A stretch of 64,000 bases of DNA from Aldehydirespirator sp965204415 (GTDB lineage Bacteria > Actinomycetota > Acidimicrobiia > Acidimicrobiales > Aldehydirespiratoraceae). Position 1 is the stretch's first letter, and each line of letters begins with the position of its first letter. The notes beneath the pieces are model-generated. The model was not told where the DNA came from. It was given only the letters and a program-made list of their open reading frames with translations, and searched no databases. The DNA is taken from contig CBDBEL010000004.1 of assembly GCA_965204415.1 (NCBI GenBank), positions 558,001 through 622,000 of the forward strand, read 5' to 3'. Positions 1-8,067 of this stretch are shown in pieces. The position numbers and the translations under genes are program-made.

Positions 1-1
1 C

Positions 2-661
2 CGCATCGTGAGCCTGCACACCCTGGGCAACGGCAAGGTCCGGGGCGTGGCCAAGGGAGTGCGCCGCACCCGCTCGAAGTTCGGCGCCCGCCTGGAGCCG
101 GCCTGCCATGTGGCGGTCCAGCTCTACCGGGGCCGGGGAGAGCTCGACACCGTCACCCAGGCCGAGACCATCGACCGGTTCGGGAGCCTCCGGTCCGATC
201 CCGACCGGTTCGCGCGGGCCTCGGCGATGCTGGAGGCCGTCGAGGTGCTCGCGCCCGAGACCGGCGACGATCCCGACCGCCACCTGATGCTGGTGCGGGC
301 GCTCGCCACGCTGGACCGCACCGACAGCCCCCTGGTGGTCGCCGGGTTCTTCCTGAAGCTGCTGGCCCTGGAGGGAGTGCAGCCCGAGCTGGGCAGCTGC
401 GTGGGCTGCGGCGCCTCCGGGGCGCTTCAGGCCATCGATGTGCACTCCGGCGGCGTGCTGTGCCGCGACTGCCGCCAGGGCCGCCCGATCAGTCCGGAGG
501 CGCTCGACACGCTGCGACGGATGCTCGGCGGCCAGCTCGCGGCCGTGTTGCGCCAGCCGGCCGGCGAGACGACCGGGGAGGTTGCGGCCCTGGCCACCGC
601 CGCCATGGAGGCCCACCTGGAGCGGCGTCTGTGGTCCGTGACCGTGCTGGAAGACGGCTAG
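2..661 (+). CDS. recO: DNA repair protein RecO, 5' end outside window
   Basis: RecO loads RecA onto gaps during RecF-pathway recombinational repair. The reading frame is already open at the first base, and the first visible residues (RIVSLHTLGNGKVRGVAKG) match the RecO OB-fold a little after its usual N-terminus, so about 20-25 residues lie upstream of the window. A GTG at position 8 is in frame but falls inside this conserved stretch and is not the start. The C-terminal half has the family's four-Cys zinc site, CVGC followed by CRDC about 18 residues later. The helical tail ends at a TAG at 659-661. RecO is cytoplasmic. The family assignment is firm; only the start is missing. Confidence 0.93.
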   Translation, partial: RIVSLHTLGNGKVRGVAKGVRRTRSKFGARLEPACHVAVQLYRGRGELDTVTQAETIDRFGSLRSDPDRFARASAMLEAVEVLAPETGDDPDRHLMLVRALATLDRTDSPLVVAGFFLKLLALEGVQPELGSCVGCGASGALQAIDVHSGGVLCRDCRQGRPISPEALDTLRRMLGGQLAAVLRQPAGETTGEVAALATAAMEAHLERRLWSVTVLEDG

Positions 662-722
662 CGCGACTGTGGGCCCGGGCGGTCCGGCGCGGCCGGCAGC
701 GGGCCGCCGGGGGAAAGGAAAC

Positions 723-797
723 GCGGGACGCATAAGGCGGGACGCATAAGAACGAAGAGACGAAGAGAAACGAAGAGACAAATAGGAGCGAAGAAGG
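723..797. repeat. Short direct repeats and purine-rich tract before the ATPase gene
   Basis: A 14-bp unit (gcgggacgcataag) is repeated perfectly twice in tandem at 723-736 and 737-750. It is followed by an A/G-rich run with repeated cgaagaga words up to about 797. This fills the 163-bp gap between recO and the ATPase gene. No function is evident; the purine run ends 28 bases before the GTG start. Confidence 0.7.
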
Positions 798-824
798 CTC
801 TCCAGCCGCGGTAGCGTTGCACAG

Positions 825-2000
825 GTGACCTCGGCCCATGCCGGCAACCCGTTCTCGCCGACGTTCGGCACCACGCCGCCGGTCCTCGCGGGCCGCGGCG
901 ACGTGCTGGCCCGTTTCGACGACGCCTTGGACACCGGGCCGACGCACCCCGACTACACGCTGCTGATCACCGGCGACCGTGGCACCGGCAAGACTGCGCT
1001 CCTGAACGCCCTCGAGGCGAAGGCGGCCCAGCGAGGCTGGCTGACCATCGCCTCCACCGCGTCTTCAGAGCCCGTGGCTGTCCGTCTCGCGACCGAGGCC
1101 CAACGCAGCATCGAGCTGATCCGGGGGGGCTCCCTGCGCGCCCACGTGAGCTCTGTGAGCGTCCTGGGCGTGGGGGTCTCGCTTCAGCCGCACCCGGCGG
1201 GCGCCGGCCCGCAGCGTTCCCTGCTGTCGGTGCTGGAGGAACTCGGGGACCTGCTGAGACAACAAGGCGCCGGAGTGCTGCTGACCGTGGACGAGATGCA
1301 CGACGTCGAACGCGACGACGTGCGCGATGTCGCCGCCGCCGTACAGATCGTCACCCGAAGGCGCCTGTGCCCGGTGGCGTACGCGGCGGCCTCGCTGCCG
1401 CTGATCGAGCACACCCACCTAGCCGACGCCAACATGACGTTCCTGCAGCGCTGCGCCCGGGCGCAGTTGGGCCTGCTCGACGAGGACGAGACCCGTCTGG
1501 CGCTGCGCCTGCCCATCGTCGACCGAGGCGGCGAGATCAACGACGACGCCCTGGCCGAGGCCGTCGAGGCGACACTGGGCTATCCCTACACCATCCAGCT
1601 CGTCGGCTACCACGCCTGGCGGTTCCGCAAGGACGCCGACGCGCCGATCAGCCTGATCGACGTGAGGGCCGCCGCGGCCGAGGCCGATCGCCAGATGCTG
1701 GCCCAGATCGCGGCCCCGATCTGGAACCGTCTCTCCGAGATGGACAGGCGCTTCCTCGCCGCGATGCTCCCGGACGAGCCCGACTCCTCGCTCGATGACA
1801 TCGCACAGCGCCTGCGTCGGACCCTCCAGTACGCCCGCACATACCGCCGCCGCCTGACCGCCGCGGGCGCGATCTCCCCGACCTCCAGGGCAAGGGTGGC
1901 CTTCCGCCACCACGCGCTGCGAGCCCGAGCACTCGACGCGGTCCGCGAAGACCCGGCCCTCGCCGAGCCGCCAAGCCGAGGCGCCGGCGAGCAGACATGA
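825..2000 (+). CDS. AAA-type ATPase with possible C-terminal winged helix
   Basis: A 391-residue cytoplasmic P-loop ATPase. The Walker A motif GDRGTGKT lies at residues 50-57, and a Walker B strand VLLTVDE at about 151-157 is followed by MHD. This order is typical of the AAA_16/ORC-like ATPases found in regulatory and mobile-element proteins. The last about 80 residues are Arg-rich and helical and may form a winged helix. The start is a GTG at 825; the ATG at 838 is out of frame. The gene ends with an ATGA overlap into glyS, so the two are probably translationally coupled. Similar ATPases are often found in accessory DNA, so its place between recO and glyS may reflect insertion. The specific role is unknown. 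Confidence 0.75.
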   Translation: MTSAHAGNPFSPTFGTTPPVLAGRGDVLARFDDALDTGPTHPDYTLLITGDRGTGKTALLNALEAKAAQRGWLTIASTASSEPVAVRLATEAQRSIELIRGGSLRAHVSSVSVLGVGVSLQPHPAGAGPQRSLLSVLEELGDLLRQQGAGVLLTVDEMHDVERDDVRDVAAAVQIVTRRRLCPVAYAAASLPLIEHTHLADANMTFLQRCARAQLGLLDEDETRLALRLPIVDRGGEINDDALAEAVEATLGYPYTIQLVGYHAWRFRKDADAPISLIDVRAAAAEADRQMLAQIAAPIWNRLSEMDRRFLAAMLPDEPDSSLDDIAQRLRRTLQYARTYRRRLTAAGAISPTSRARVAFRHHALRARALDAVREDPALAEPPSRGAGEQT

Positions 2001-3316
2001 GCGACACGGCCGGCGCCGGCCTCTTCGACACGATCGTCAACCTCTGCGTGCGGCGGGGCTTCGCGTTCCGCTCCGCGGAGATCTACGGCGGCTTCCGTTC
2101 CGCGTACGACTACGGACCGCTCGGTGTGCTGCTGCTGCGCAACGTCAAGGAGCAGTGGTGGCGCTCCATGGTGCAGATGCGCCACGACGTGGTCGGGCTG
2201 GACGCGTCGATCCTGTCGCCGCCGGCGGTATGGGAGGCCTCCGGCCACCTCGACAACTTCACCGACCCGATGGTGGACTGCCGCGCCTGCGGGGCCCGCC
2301 ACCGCGCCGACAAACTGGAGGATCCCGAGGTCTGCCCCGCGTGCGGCGAGCGCGGCCAGATGACCGAGCCCCGGCAGTTCAACCTGATGTTCTCCACCCA
2401 CGCGGGGCCGGTGGCCGACTCGGCGGCGCTGGTCTACCTGCGGCCCGAGACGGCCCAGGGCATGTTCATCAACTTCGTCAACGTGCTGCGCTCCAGCCGC
2501 AAGCGGCCGCCCTTCGGGATCGCCCAGATCGGCAAGTCGTTCCGCAACGAGATCACGCCAGGCAACTTCGTGTTCCGCACCCGCGAGTTCGAGCAGATGG
2601 AGATGGAGTACTTCGTCCCGCCCGACGACGCCGCCGAGTCGTTCGAGCACTGGTGCCAGGCCCGGTTGGACTGGTACCTCGACCTGGGCATCAAGCCCGA
2701 GTCGGTGCGCCTGCGGGCCCACGGCGCCGACGAGTTGAGCCACTACTCGTCGGCCACCTCCGATGTGGAGTTCCTGTTCCCGTGGGGCTGGGACGAGCTC
2801 GAGGGCATCGCCAACCGGGGCGACTACGACCTGCGCTGCCACGCCGAGCACTCCGGCGAGCGCCTCGAGTACTTCGACCCCGCCAGCGGCGAGCACTACG
2901 TGCCCCACGTGATCGAGCCGGCCGCGGGCGCGACCAGGGCGGCCATGGCCTTTCTGATGTCGGCCCACGACACCGAGGTCGTCAACGACGCGGAGCGGGT
3001 CGTGCTGCGTCTCGACCCCCGGTTGGCGCCCTATGCGGTGGCGGTGCTTCCCCTGTCCCGCAAGGACGTGCTGGTTCCGGTGGCGCAGCGGGTCTTCGAC
3101 CTGCTCAAGGGACGCTGGAGCTGCGACTACGACGAGACCCAGGCCATCGGCCGCCGCTACCGCCGCCAGGACGAGATCGGCACCCCGCTGTGCGTGACCG
3201 TCGACTTCGACACCCTCGACGACGACGCCGTGACCGTGCGCGACCGCGACACCATGGCCCAGGACCGGGTCAGCATCGACCGCCTGGTCAGCTACCTGAC
3301 CGACCGTCTTCCGTGA
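1997..3316 (+). CDS. glyS: Glycyl-tRNA synthetase, alpha2 (eukaryote-like) type
   Basis: This enzyme charges tRNA-Gly with glycine in the cytoplasm. The 439-residue product has the class II synthetase order: an N-terminal motif 1 region (SAYDYGPLG), a zinc knuckle CRAC/CPAC at residues 95-98 and 113-116, motif 2 (FRNEITPGNFVFRTREFEQ) with the family's MEMEYF, and a motif 3 region IEPAAGATRAAMAFL. An anticodon-binding domain follows (LAPYAVAVLPLSRKD). In motif 3 the usual GVDR-like tetrad reads GATR, keeping the arginine. Length and domain order are normal for the single-chain form used by Actinomycetota. The ATG overlaps the preceding stop codon. Confidence 0.96.
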   Translation: MSDTAGAGLFDTIVNLCVRRGFAFRSAEIYGGFRSAYDYGPLGVLLLRNVKEQWWRSMVQMRHDVVGLDASILSPPAVWEASGHLDNFTDPMVDCRACGARHRADKLEDPEVCPACGERGQMTEPRQFNLMFSTHAGPVADSAALVYLRPETAQGMFINFVNVLRSSRKRPPFGIAQIGKSFRNEITPGNFVFRTREFEQMEMEYFVPPDDAAESFEHWCQARLDWYLDLGIKPESVRLRAHGADELSHYSSATSDVEFLFPWGWDELEGIANRGDYDLRCHAEHSGERLEYFDPASGEHYVPHVIEPAAGATRAAMAFLMSAHDTEVVNDAERVVLRLDPRLAPYAVAVLPLSRKDVLVPVAQRVFDLLKGRWSCDYDETQAIGRRYRRQDEIGTPLCVTVDFDTLDDDAVTVRDRDTMAQDRVSIDRLVSYLTDRLP

Positions 3317-3406
3317 TCCGTCCGATGTGCAGCAAGTATTCTAGAGCATTTCTAAATATTTTTCAGCTATTGCTGTGTAATCAGACTCCAGCGCAGTAGC
3401 GTGTGG
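3317..3406. other. AT-rich patch after glyS
   Basis: Bases about 3335-3385 are strikingly A/T-rich for this genome (ctaaatatttttcagc). Short complementary ends flank the patch (cagcaa and ttgctg). It precedes the strong hairpin at 3407. It could be a promoter region or foreign DNA; no gene is visible. Confidence 0.35.
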
Positions 3407-3465
3407 GTGCCGGGGCGCTCCCGAAACAAGCTGGTCCGCTCGGGCGGGAGTGCCCCGGCACTTTT
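3407..3465 (+). terminator. Long-stem intrinsic terminator-like hairpin after glyS
   Basis: A 17-bp left arm (3407-3423, gtgccggggcgctcccg) pairs with 3445-3461 with 16 of 17 matches. The loop is 21 nt and the stem is followed at once by TTTT. The position, 90 bases after the glyS stop, and the trailing T-run fit an intrinsic terminator. The word ggtccgctcgg seen in the loop recurs, with small changes, near 3465 and 3502. Confidence 0.65.
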
Positions 3466-3591
3466 GGTCCGCTCAGGTCGGAGGCACCCTCGGCGGAAAC
3501 TTGGTCCGCTCGGGCCGGGGGCGCTCCGACAGCTAGGACAACGACCCTTTCAGGTGTAGCCCATGACAGGACGTTAGCGCGCTGTGCGCCC

Positions 3592-3665
3592 GGCGCCAAC
3601 CCTGCGGACGGCAACTCGACCGGCCGGCGCCAACCCTGCGGACGGCAACTCGACCGGCCGGCGCC
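3592..3665. repeat. 34-bp tandem repeat upstream of dnaG
   Basis: Two perfect 34-bp copies (3592-3625 and 3626-3659, beginning ggcgccaaccctgcgg) are followed by six bases of a third. They lie in the 440-bp glyS-dnaG gap. Nothing suggests coding; this is probably a slippage-prone intergenic repeat. Confidence 0.85.
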
Positions 3666-3755
3666 CGGTCCCGCGAAAGGGGCTCCGATGCTCATGGACA
3701 GCTCGTCGGACAGTCGATCCGCCGCTGTCCGGTGGCGCTGGTAGGTTCGGCCGCG

Positions 3756-5576
3756 ATGGGGATCGTCGCCGACGACATAGCCAAGGTCCGGGCCGCCACC
3801 GACATCGTCGCCGTCATCAGCGAGCACACCGAGATCAAGCGGTCCGGGCGGCAGTGGATGGCCCGCTGCCCGCTGCACGGCGAGCGCACCCCGTCGCTGT
3901 CGGTGTCGCCCGACAAGGGCGTCTACTACTGCTTCGGGTGCCAGCGCAGCGGCGACGCGATCACCTTCGTGCAGGAGATCGAGGGCCTCGACTTCGCCGG
4001 CGCGGTCGAGATGCTGGCCGCCCGGGCCGGGATCCAACTGCACTACACCAGCCACGACGAGAGCGCGGCCCGCAGCAGGCGCAAGCGGCTCCTGGAGGCG
4101 GTGGAGAAGGCTCGGGACTTCTACCACCAGCGCCTCCTCGACGGCCGCGACGGCGGTCCGGCCCGGCACTACCTGAGGTCGCGCGGCTACGACGGCGACC
4201 TGGTGCGACGATGGAAGCTGGGGTGGGCGCCGGACGGATGGGATGTGCTGGCCCGGCACCTGGGCCTGAAGGACGATGACCTGCGCGACTCGGGCCTGGG
4301 GTTCGTGAACCGGGGCGGTCGCCAGCAGGACTTCTTCCGGGGCCGTGTCCTGTTCCCCATCAACGACGAGCGGGGAGAGGTGGTCGGCTTCGGCGGGCGG
4401 ATTCTTCCCGAAGCGGACGGCCCCAAGTACCTCAACACGTCCACCGACGCCAGGACCTACGACAAGAGCAGGGTCCTGTACGGGCTCCACGAGCACCGCC
4501 GCCAGATCGTCAAGGAGGGCCAGGCGGTGGTGTGCGAGGGCTACACCGACGTCATCGGCTGCGCCGAGGCCGGGATCGAGCTGGCCGTGGCCACCTGCGG
4601 CACCGCCCTCACCGAGGACCACGTGCGGCTGCTGAAGCGGTTCTCGGCCAGCAGGCTGGTGCTGGCCTTCGACGCCGACGCGGCCGGCGCGGCGGCCGCG
4701 GCACGGGTGTACGCCTGGGAGCGCCAGTTCGAGCTCGAGGTGCTGGTCGCCGACCTGCCCGCCGGCCAGGACCCCGGCGATCTGGCCCGTTCCGACCCCG
4801 ACGAGCTGCAGCGGGCCGTGAGCGAGGCGGTGCCGCTGCTGAAGTTCCGTGTCGACCGGGCGTTGGTCGGCGCCGACCTGACCACCATCGAGAGCCGCGC
4901 CCGGCACGCCGAGCGGGCGGTGGCCGTCGTCAACGAGCACCCCGACCCGATGGTGCGCGACCCGAGCGTGGTCGCCATCGCGGAACGGTGCCGTGTCGAT
5001 CCCGATCACCTGCGCCGCTTCGCGTCCGGCGGGCCCAGCATGGCTCCGGCGCTGGATGACGGTCCGCAGGGCTCGGGCACCGAGCAGCGCCTCACGCCCG
5101 AGGACGAGGCGCTGCAGCTGGCCATCCACCGCCCTGGGGAGGTGTCGGGATACCTGCACGCGACGCTGTTCGGCGATCCGGTGCGCCGCGAGGCCTTCAA
5201 AGCCCTCTCCGAGCAGGGCACGGTGGCCGCCGCCTCAGACTTCGTGTCGCCTCAGGCGGCCCGGCTCCTGCACCGGCTGGCCGTCGATGCCGGCAGCGCG
5301 GCGATCGGCGACGTGCTCGCCCGCATCGCCCGACTCACTTCCCGGCGGGCCATGAACGACCTGCGCCGCACCGCCGCGTCGGCCGAGGATCCCGCCCTGC
5401 GCCAGCAGTGCAGCATCAGCATCGCCTGGCTCAAATCGCAGACGGAGCGCCTCGAGGAGCGCGGAACCCGCGCCGAGGCGCTGGCCGACCTGCTTCCCTG
5501 GCTCATCGAGCACGGCGTCCGCTCGGAGGGGGCCGCGCCATGGAAGCTGGTAGCCTCACAGGCCGATCCGGGGTAG
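3756..5576 (+). CDS. dnaG: DNA primase
   Basis: DnaG makes RNA primers at the replication fork. The 606-residue product has the CHC2 zinc finger near its start (C38, H41, C59, C62; CPLHG ... YYCFGC). The primase core follows, with the TOPRIM acid motifs EGYTDV at about residue 262 and AFDADAAG at about 310, then a helicase-binding type C-terminal domain. I chose the ATG at 3756 (MGIVADDIAKVR) because family members start there; a GTG at 3732 would add eight unconserved residues. The final codons CCG GGG TAG lie inside the following tRNA-Asn gene, so the last residues and the stop are fixed by tRNA sequence. Confidence 0.95.
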   Translation: MGIVADDIAKVRAATDIVAVISEHTEIKRSGRQWMARCPLHGERTPSLSVSPDKGVYYCFGCQRSGDAITFVQEIEGLDFAGAVEMLAARAGIQLHYTSHDESAARSRRKRLLEAVEKARDFYHQRLLDGRDGGPARHYLRSRGYDGDLVRRWKLGWAPDGWDVLARHLGLKDDDLRDSGLGFVNRGGRQQDFFRGRVLFPINDERGEVVGFGGRILPEADGPKYLNTSTDARTYDKSRVLYGLHEHRRQIVKEGQAVVCEGYTDVIGCAEAGIELAVATCGTALTEDHVRLLKRFSASRLVLAFDADAAGAAAAARVYAWERQFELEVLVADLPAGQDPGDLARSDPDELQRAVSEAVPLLKFRVDRALVGADLTTIESRARHAERAVAVVNEHPDPMVRDPSVVAIAERCRVDPDHLRRFASGGPSMAPALDDGPQGSGTEQRLTPEDEALQLAIHRPGEVSGYLHATLFGDPVRREAFKALSEQGTVAAASDFVSPQAARLLHRLAVDAGSAAIGDVLARIARLTSRRAMNDLRRTAASAEDPALRQQCSISIAWLKSQTERLEERGTRAEALADLLPWLIEHGVRSEGAAPWKLVASQADPG

Positions 5577-5639
5577 CTCAACCGGCAGAGCAAGCGGCTG
5601 TTAACCGCTAGGTTGTGGGTTCGAGTCCCACCCCCGGAG
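5567..5639 (+). tRNA. tRNA-Asn (anticodon GTT)
   Basis: A full cloverleaf can be drawn: acceptor TCCGGGG/CCCCGGA, D stem GCTC/GAGC, anticodon stem AGCGG/CCGCT around CTGTTAA (GTT), T stem GTGGG/CCCAC with TTCGAGT, discriminator G. An encoded CCA follows at 5640-5642. The first ten bases are also the last ten bases of dnaG, including its TAG stop (tRNA positions 8-10). Confidence 0.97.
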
Positions 5640-5660
5640 CCACCGGTTGTGGAGGAACCA

Positions 5661-5810
5661 ATGACCGAGCAGTATCGAGAGTTCGACGCGGCGGACTACA
5701 TCGGCTCGCACTTGCCAGTTCCGTATTTTTGCACTTGCCAGTTCCGTATTTTCGCACTTGCCAGCTCCGTATTTTCGCACTTGCCGTTCGCATGCTCACA
5801 GGCTCGGTGA
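5661..5810 (+). pseudogene. Remnant of an addiction-module (HigA-like) antitoxin
   Basis: A good ribosome site (GGAGGA) precedes the ATG at 5661. The first residues, MTEQYREFDAADYIGS, resemble the opening of small XRE-type addiction antidote proteins, which typically read WDAADYLDSEE before a helix-turn-helix. After Ser16 the frame runs into the 23-bp repeats and continues as repeat-encoded sequence with no helix-turn-helix, stopping at 5810. I read it as an antitoxin gene whose body was lost when the repeat DNA arrived. The similarity is short, so this is tentative. Confidence 0.45.
5708..5785. repeat. 23-bp tandem repeat, three copies and a partial
   Basis: The units 5708-5730, 5731-5753 and 5754-5776 each begin gcacttgccag and end in ccgtatttt plus one or two bases. 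A fourth is broken after gcacttgcc. Differences are one or two bases per copy. The unit is less GC-rich than its surroundings. Confidence 0.9.
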
Positions 5811-5839
5811 GAGGGGCTACCAGCGCGTCCGACGCCTCT

Positions 5840-6988
5840 CTAGGGGAGGTTGTAGCCGAGTTCTGCGGCTAGCACTCGGACCATGTGCTGCACGCCTATC
5901 TCGTTGCGTCCGAGGACCATGGCGCCGTGCTGGCCGTTGCGCACGCCGTCGCCGCAGGACGGCAGCATCGCGAAGTCCTCGTCGCGCACCGCGGCGTGGA
6001 CCCGCTCGTACACCGACTCGTAGCCGAGCCGCTCCGCGTCGCTGGTGGCGGCGATGCAGGCCATCCAGCCGTGGCGCACGATGGAGCGGGTGGGCTCGCC
6101 CGCGGGGAGGATGTCGAGGACCTCCACGCCGAAGGGGCTATTAGCCAGCATCAGGTTCGGGTACACCCAGTAGATGATGCCCATGTGGTCGCGGGGGTCC
6201 CACGAGCCGCCGGGGTCGTCGCGCAGCGCGGTGATGCGGTTGAAGGGCATCCCGAGGCGGAGGTGGCGGCCGAAGGCGTCGTAGGCCGCGGTGTTGCCGA
6301 CCGTGTTCATCCCGATCGCGCTGTTGGCGTGCACGTGCGGGAAGTGGTACCCCTCCGCGAAGGCCTCCAGCCCGTTCTTCCAGTTGACGCCGGTCTCGAA
6401 CTCCCGTGCGGTCAGATAGTCGTAGTCGCGGTAGCCCCACTGCGCGAGCTCGTCGTCGATCGGGCCGAGATGCGCGGCCACGTCGATCTCTGCGCCGGCG
6501 GTGAGGCAGGCCCACACGAAGCCGTGGCGCTCCTCGGACGGCAGCTCCACCAGCCCGTGCTCGGCGCGGTCGACGCCGTCGAAGCCCTCCGCGCCGGGGA
6601 CGCCGACCAGCCGGCCCGCCGGGTCGTACACCCAGCCGTGGTAGGGGCAGGTGAACACGCCGGAGTTGCCGCACCCCTCGGCGGGCCTGGCGCCGCGGTG
6701 CCGGCAGTAGTTCAACAGCACATGGGCCGCCCCGGCCCGGTCGCGGGTCACCAGCAGCGACGTCTGCAGCGCCGAGCGCACCGCGAAGTCGTTGGGCTCG
6801 GCTATCTGCGCGCTGGGCACTATGGGCAGCGGGGTCGAGCGCAGCAGCGCCTCCTCCGATTCGAGTATCTGCGGGTCGCGGTAGTACTCCAGGGGCACGT
6901 GCAGCACCGCGCCGGCCATGTCGGTCGTCTCGCGCGACACCAGGTCGAGCACCCGCCGTGTGAGGGCCTCGTCCAATGCGGCCGTCAC
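5840..6988 (-). CDS. Rieske-type aromatic-ring-hydroxylating oxygenase, alpha subunit
   Basis: The product is the large subunit of a Rieske non-heme iron oxygenase, which activates O2 to hydroxylate or demethylate a small organic substrate. The Rieske [2Fe-2S] ligands are C95, H97, C114 and H117 (CRHRG ... CPYHGW). The catalytic domain has the mononuclear iron region EAFAEGYHFPHVH with the two histidines in the usual spacing. I placed the start at the GTG at 6988 (VTAALDEALTRR), preceded by AAGGGGG. An upstream ATG at 7102 would add 38 low-complexity residues. No ferredoxin or reductase gene is adjacent, so electrons must come from elsewhere. The substrate cannot be told from sequence. Confidence 0.85.
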   Translation of the reverse strand: MTAALDEALTRRVLDLVSRETTDMAGAVLHVPLEYYRDPQILESEEALLRSTPLPIVPSAQIAEPNDFAVRSALQTSLLVTRDRAGAAHVLLNYCRHRGARPAEGCGNSGVFTCPYHGWVYDPAGRLVGVPGAEGFDGVDRAEHGLVELPSEERHGFVWACLTAGAEIDVAAHLGPIDDELAQWGYRDYDYLTAREFETGVNWKNGLEAFAEGYHFPHVHANSAIGMNTVGNTAAYDAFGRHLRLGMPFNRITALRDDPGGSWDPRDHMGIIYWVYPNLMLANSPFGVEVLDILPAGEPTRSIVRHGWMACIAATSDAERLGYESVYERVHAAVRDEDFAMLPSCGDGVRNGQHGAMVLGRNEIGVQHMVRVLAAELGYNLP

Positions 6989-7167
6989 AAAGCCCCCTTG
7001 CCGGTCCGGTCCGCCCGCTCCGCCGCCGCGGACGCTTGCCGGCATGCGCCGCCCCTGTATGCCATTACGCCGCAGTGTGCCGCCGCCAGGAGCCGGAGTC
7101 AACCCCTCTAGCTCATATCACTCGCAATTTCATACGCAAGTCGCGCTCTTACCGACTGGCTGCCGTA

Positions 7168-7579
7168 TCACATCCGCTTCGTATACGGCCGCGCCTCGCC
7201 CGGCGGGGGAGGCCGATCCATGGTGCGGCGGGCTCGTGCCACCTCTGCGGCTTCGGGGGCCGACACGCCGAGCTCGTCGGCTGCGATGGCCGTCGCCGAG
7301 GTCGCGGCGCGCGCGATGAGGGCGCGATCGCCTCCACGGTGGCCGGGTCGATGTCGGGTCGGTCTGTGATGTAGGTGCCTGCGGCGCGCCAGATGCTCAC
7401 ATCGCCGTAGGGGGCGTCGCCGCGAGCAACGATGTTGGCCTCCAGATCGGCCAGCTCGGTGCGCGCGTCATCGGCGCGGCGGCCCGCGAGCGCCACGAGC
7501 AGGTCGATGCGGTGCCTGTGCGGCGCCAGCGGTGCAGCGCGCGGCCGCCAGGGCCTTGAGGGCGGTCTCGGTGGCCATC
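7168..7579 (-). pseudogene. Frameshifted small conserved-looking gene
   Basis: Three consecutive minus-strand pieces look like one protein split over frames. They are an N-terminal MATETALKALAA (ATG at 7579), a middle part IDLLVALAGRRADDARTELA ending near DPATVEAIA, and a C-terminal part ALIARAATSATAIAADELG ... RPYTKRM with a TGA at 7168-7170. Joining them needs one shift near 7525 and one near 7335. The composition (Ala/Asp/Arg-rich helices) is continuous across the joins. I do not recognise the family. It lies divergent to the two-gene toxin-antitoxin-like pair at 7615. Sequencing error is an alternative to true decay. Confidence 0.45.
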
Positions 7580-7614
7580 GCAGAGGCCACGACGAGCCTG
7601 CTAAGGTTCTCTCA

Positions 7615-8067
7615 GTGAATGACGTGAATTATCCCGCACCCGTATCCCGCGTCGGCTCGGGCCGCGCTGGCCCGCTGCTGGCCCGCCCCTACATCGTCGT
7701 GGGCGAGATCCCGGCCGCTCTAGCGATCCCTGGCGGGCGCGGTGCCGGCTACTGGCCGTTGGCGCAACTCGTCAAGGACTGGAACAACCAGCCCGAGTCC
7801 AGGGTCCAGATGCTCGCCGGCGGACTGCCCGGGGACACAGACGCCACGACTGCCGCGAAGGTTGCGGTGGTGGTCCATGCGCTGTGCCAGCGCGACAGCC
7901 ACCCGATTCCGTCTTGGGTGCTTTCAGCACGCTCGCCCACCGAGGTCGCCCTGGTGCCCGACGTCGACCTGGAGTCGCCATACGGGCGGCGCCTGCGCGA
8001 CAACGCCCCCGGCGTCTGCCGCTACCACCGGGTCTACTTCTCGGTGGCGGACCTCCGCTCGACATGA
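7615..8067 (+). CDS. Hypothetical protein, first gene of a nucleotidyltransferase pair
   Basis: A 150-residue protein with no family I can name. The frame is open further upstream, but the GTG at 7615 gives a sensible start (VNDVNYPAPVSRV) after a non-coding stretch. The middle contains PYIVVGEIPAALAIPGG and the end RYHRVYFSVADLRST. It overlaps the next gene by ATGA, so the two are coupled. Because the partner is a DUF6036-like nucleotidyltransferase, which often acts as the toxin of AbiE-like pairs, this gene may be the cognate antitoxin or regulator. That role is inferred from position only. Confidence 0.6.
   Translation: MNDVNYPAPVSRVGSGRAGPLLARPYIVVGEIPAALAIPGGRGAGYWPLAQLVKDWNNQPESRVQMLAGGLPGDTDATTAAKVAVVVHALCQRDSHPIPSWVLSARSPTEVALVPDVDLESPYGRRLRDNAPGVCRYHRVYFSVADLRST

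Noticed and set aside
2155..3399. Plus-strand 414-codon frame overlapping glyS
   Set aside because: A shadow of glyS in another frame, rich in Arg/Pro/Gly.
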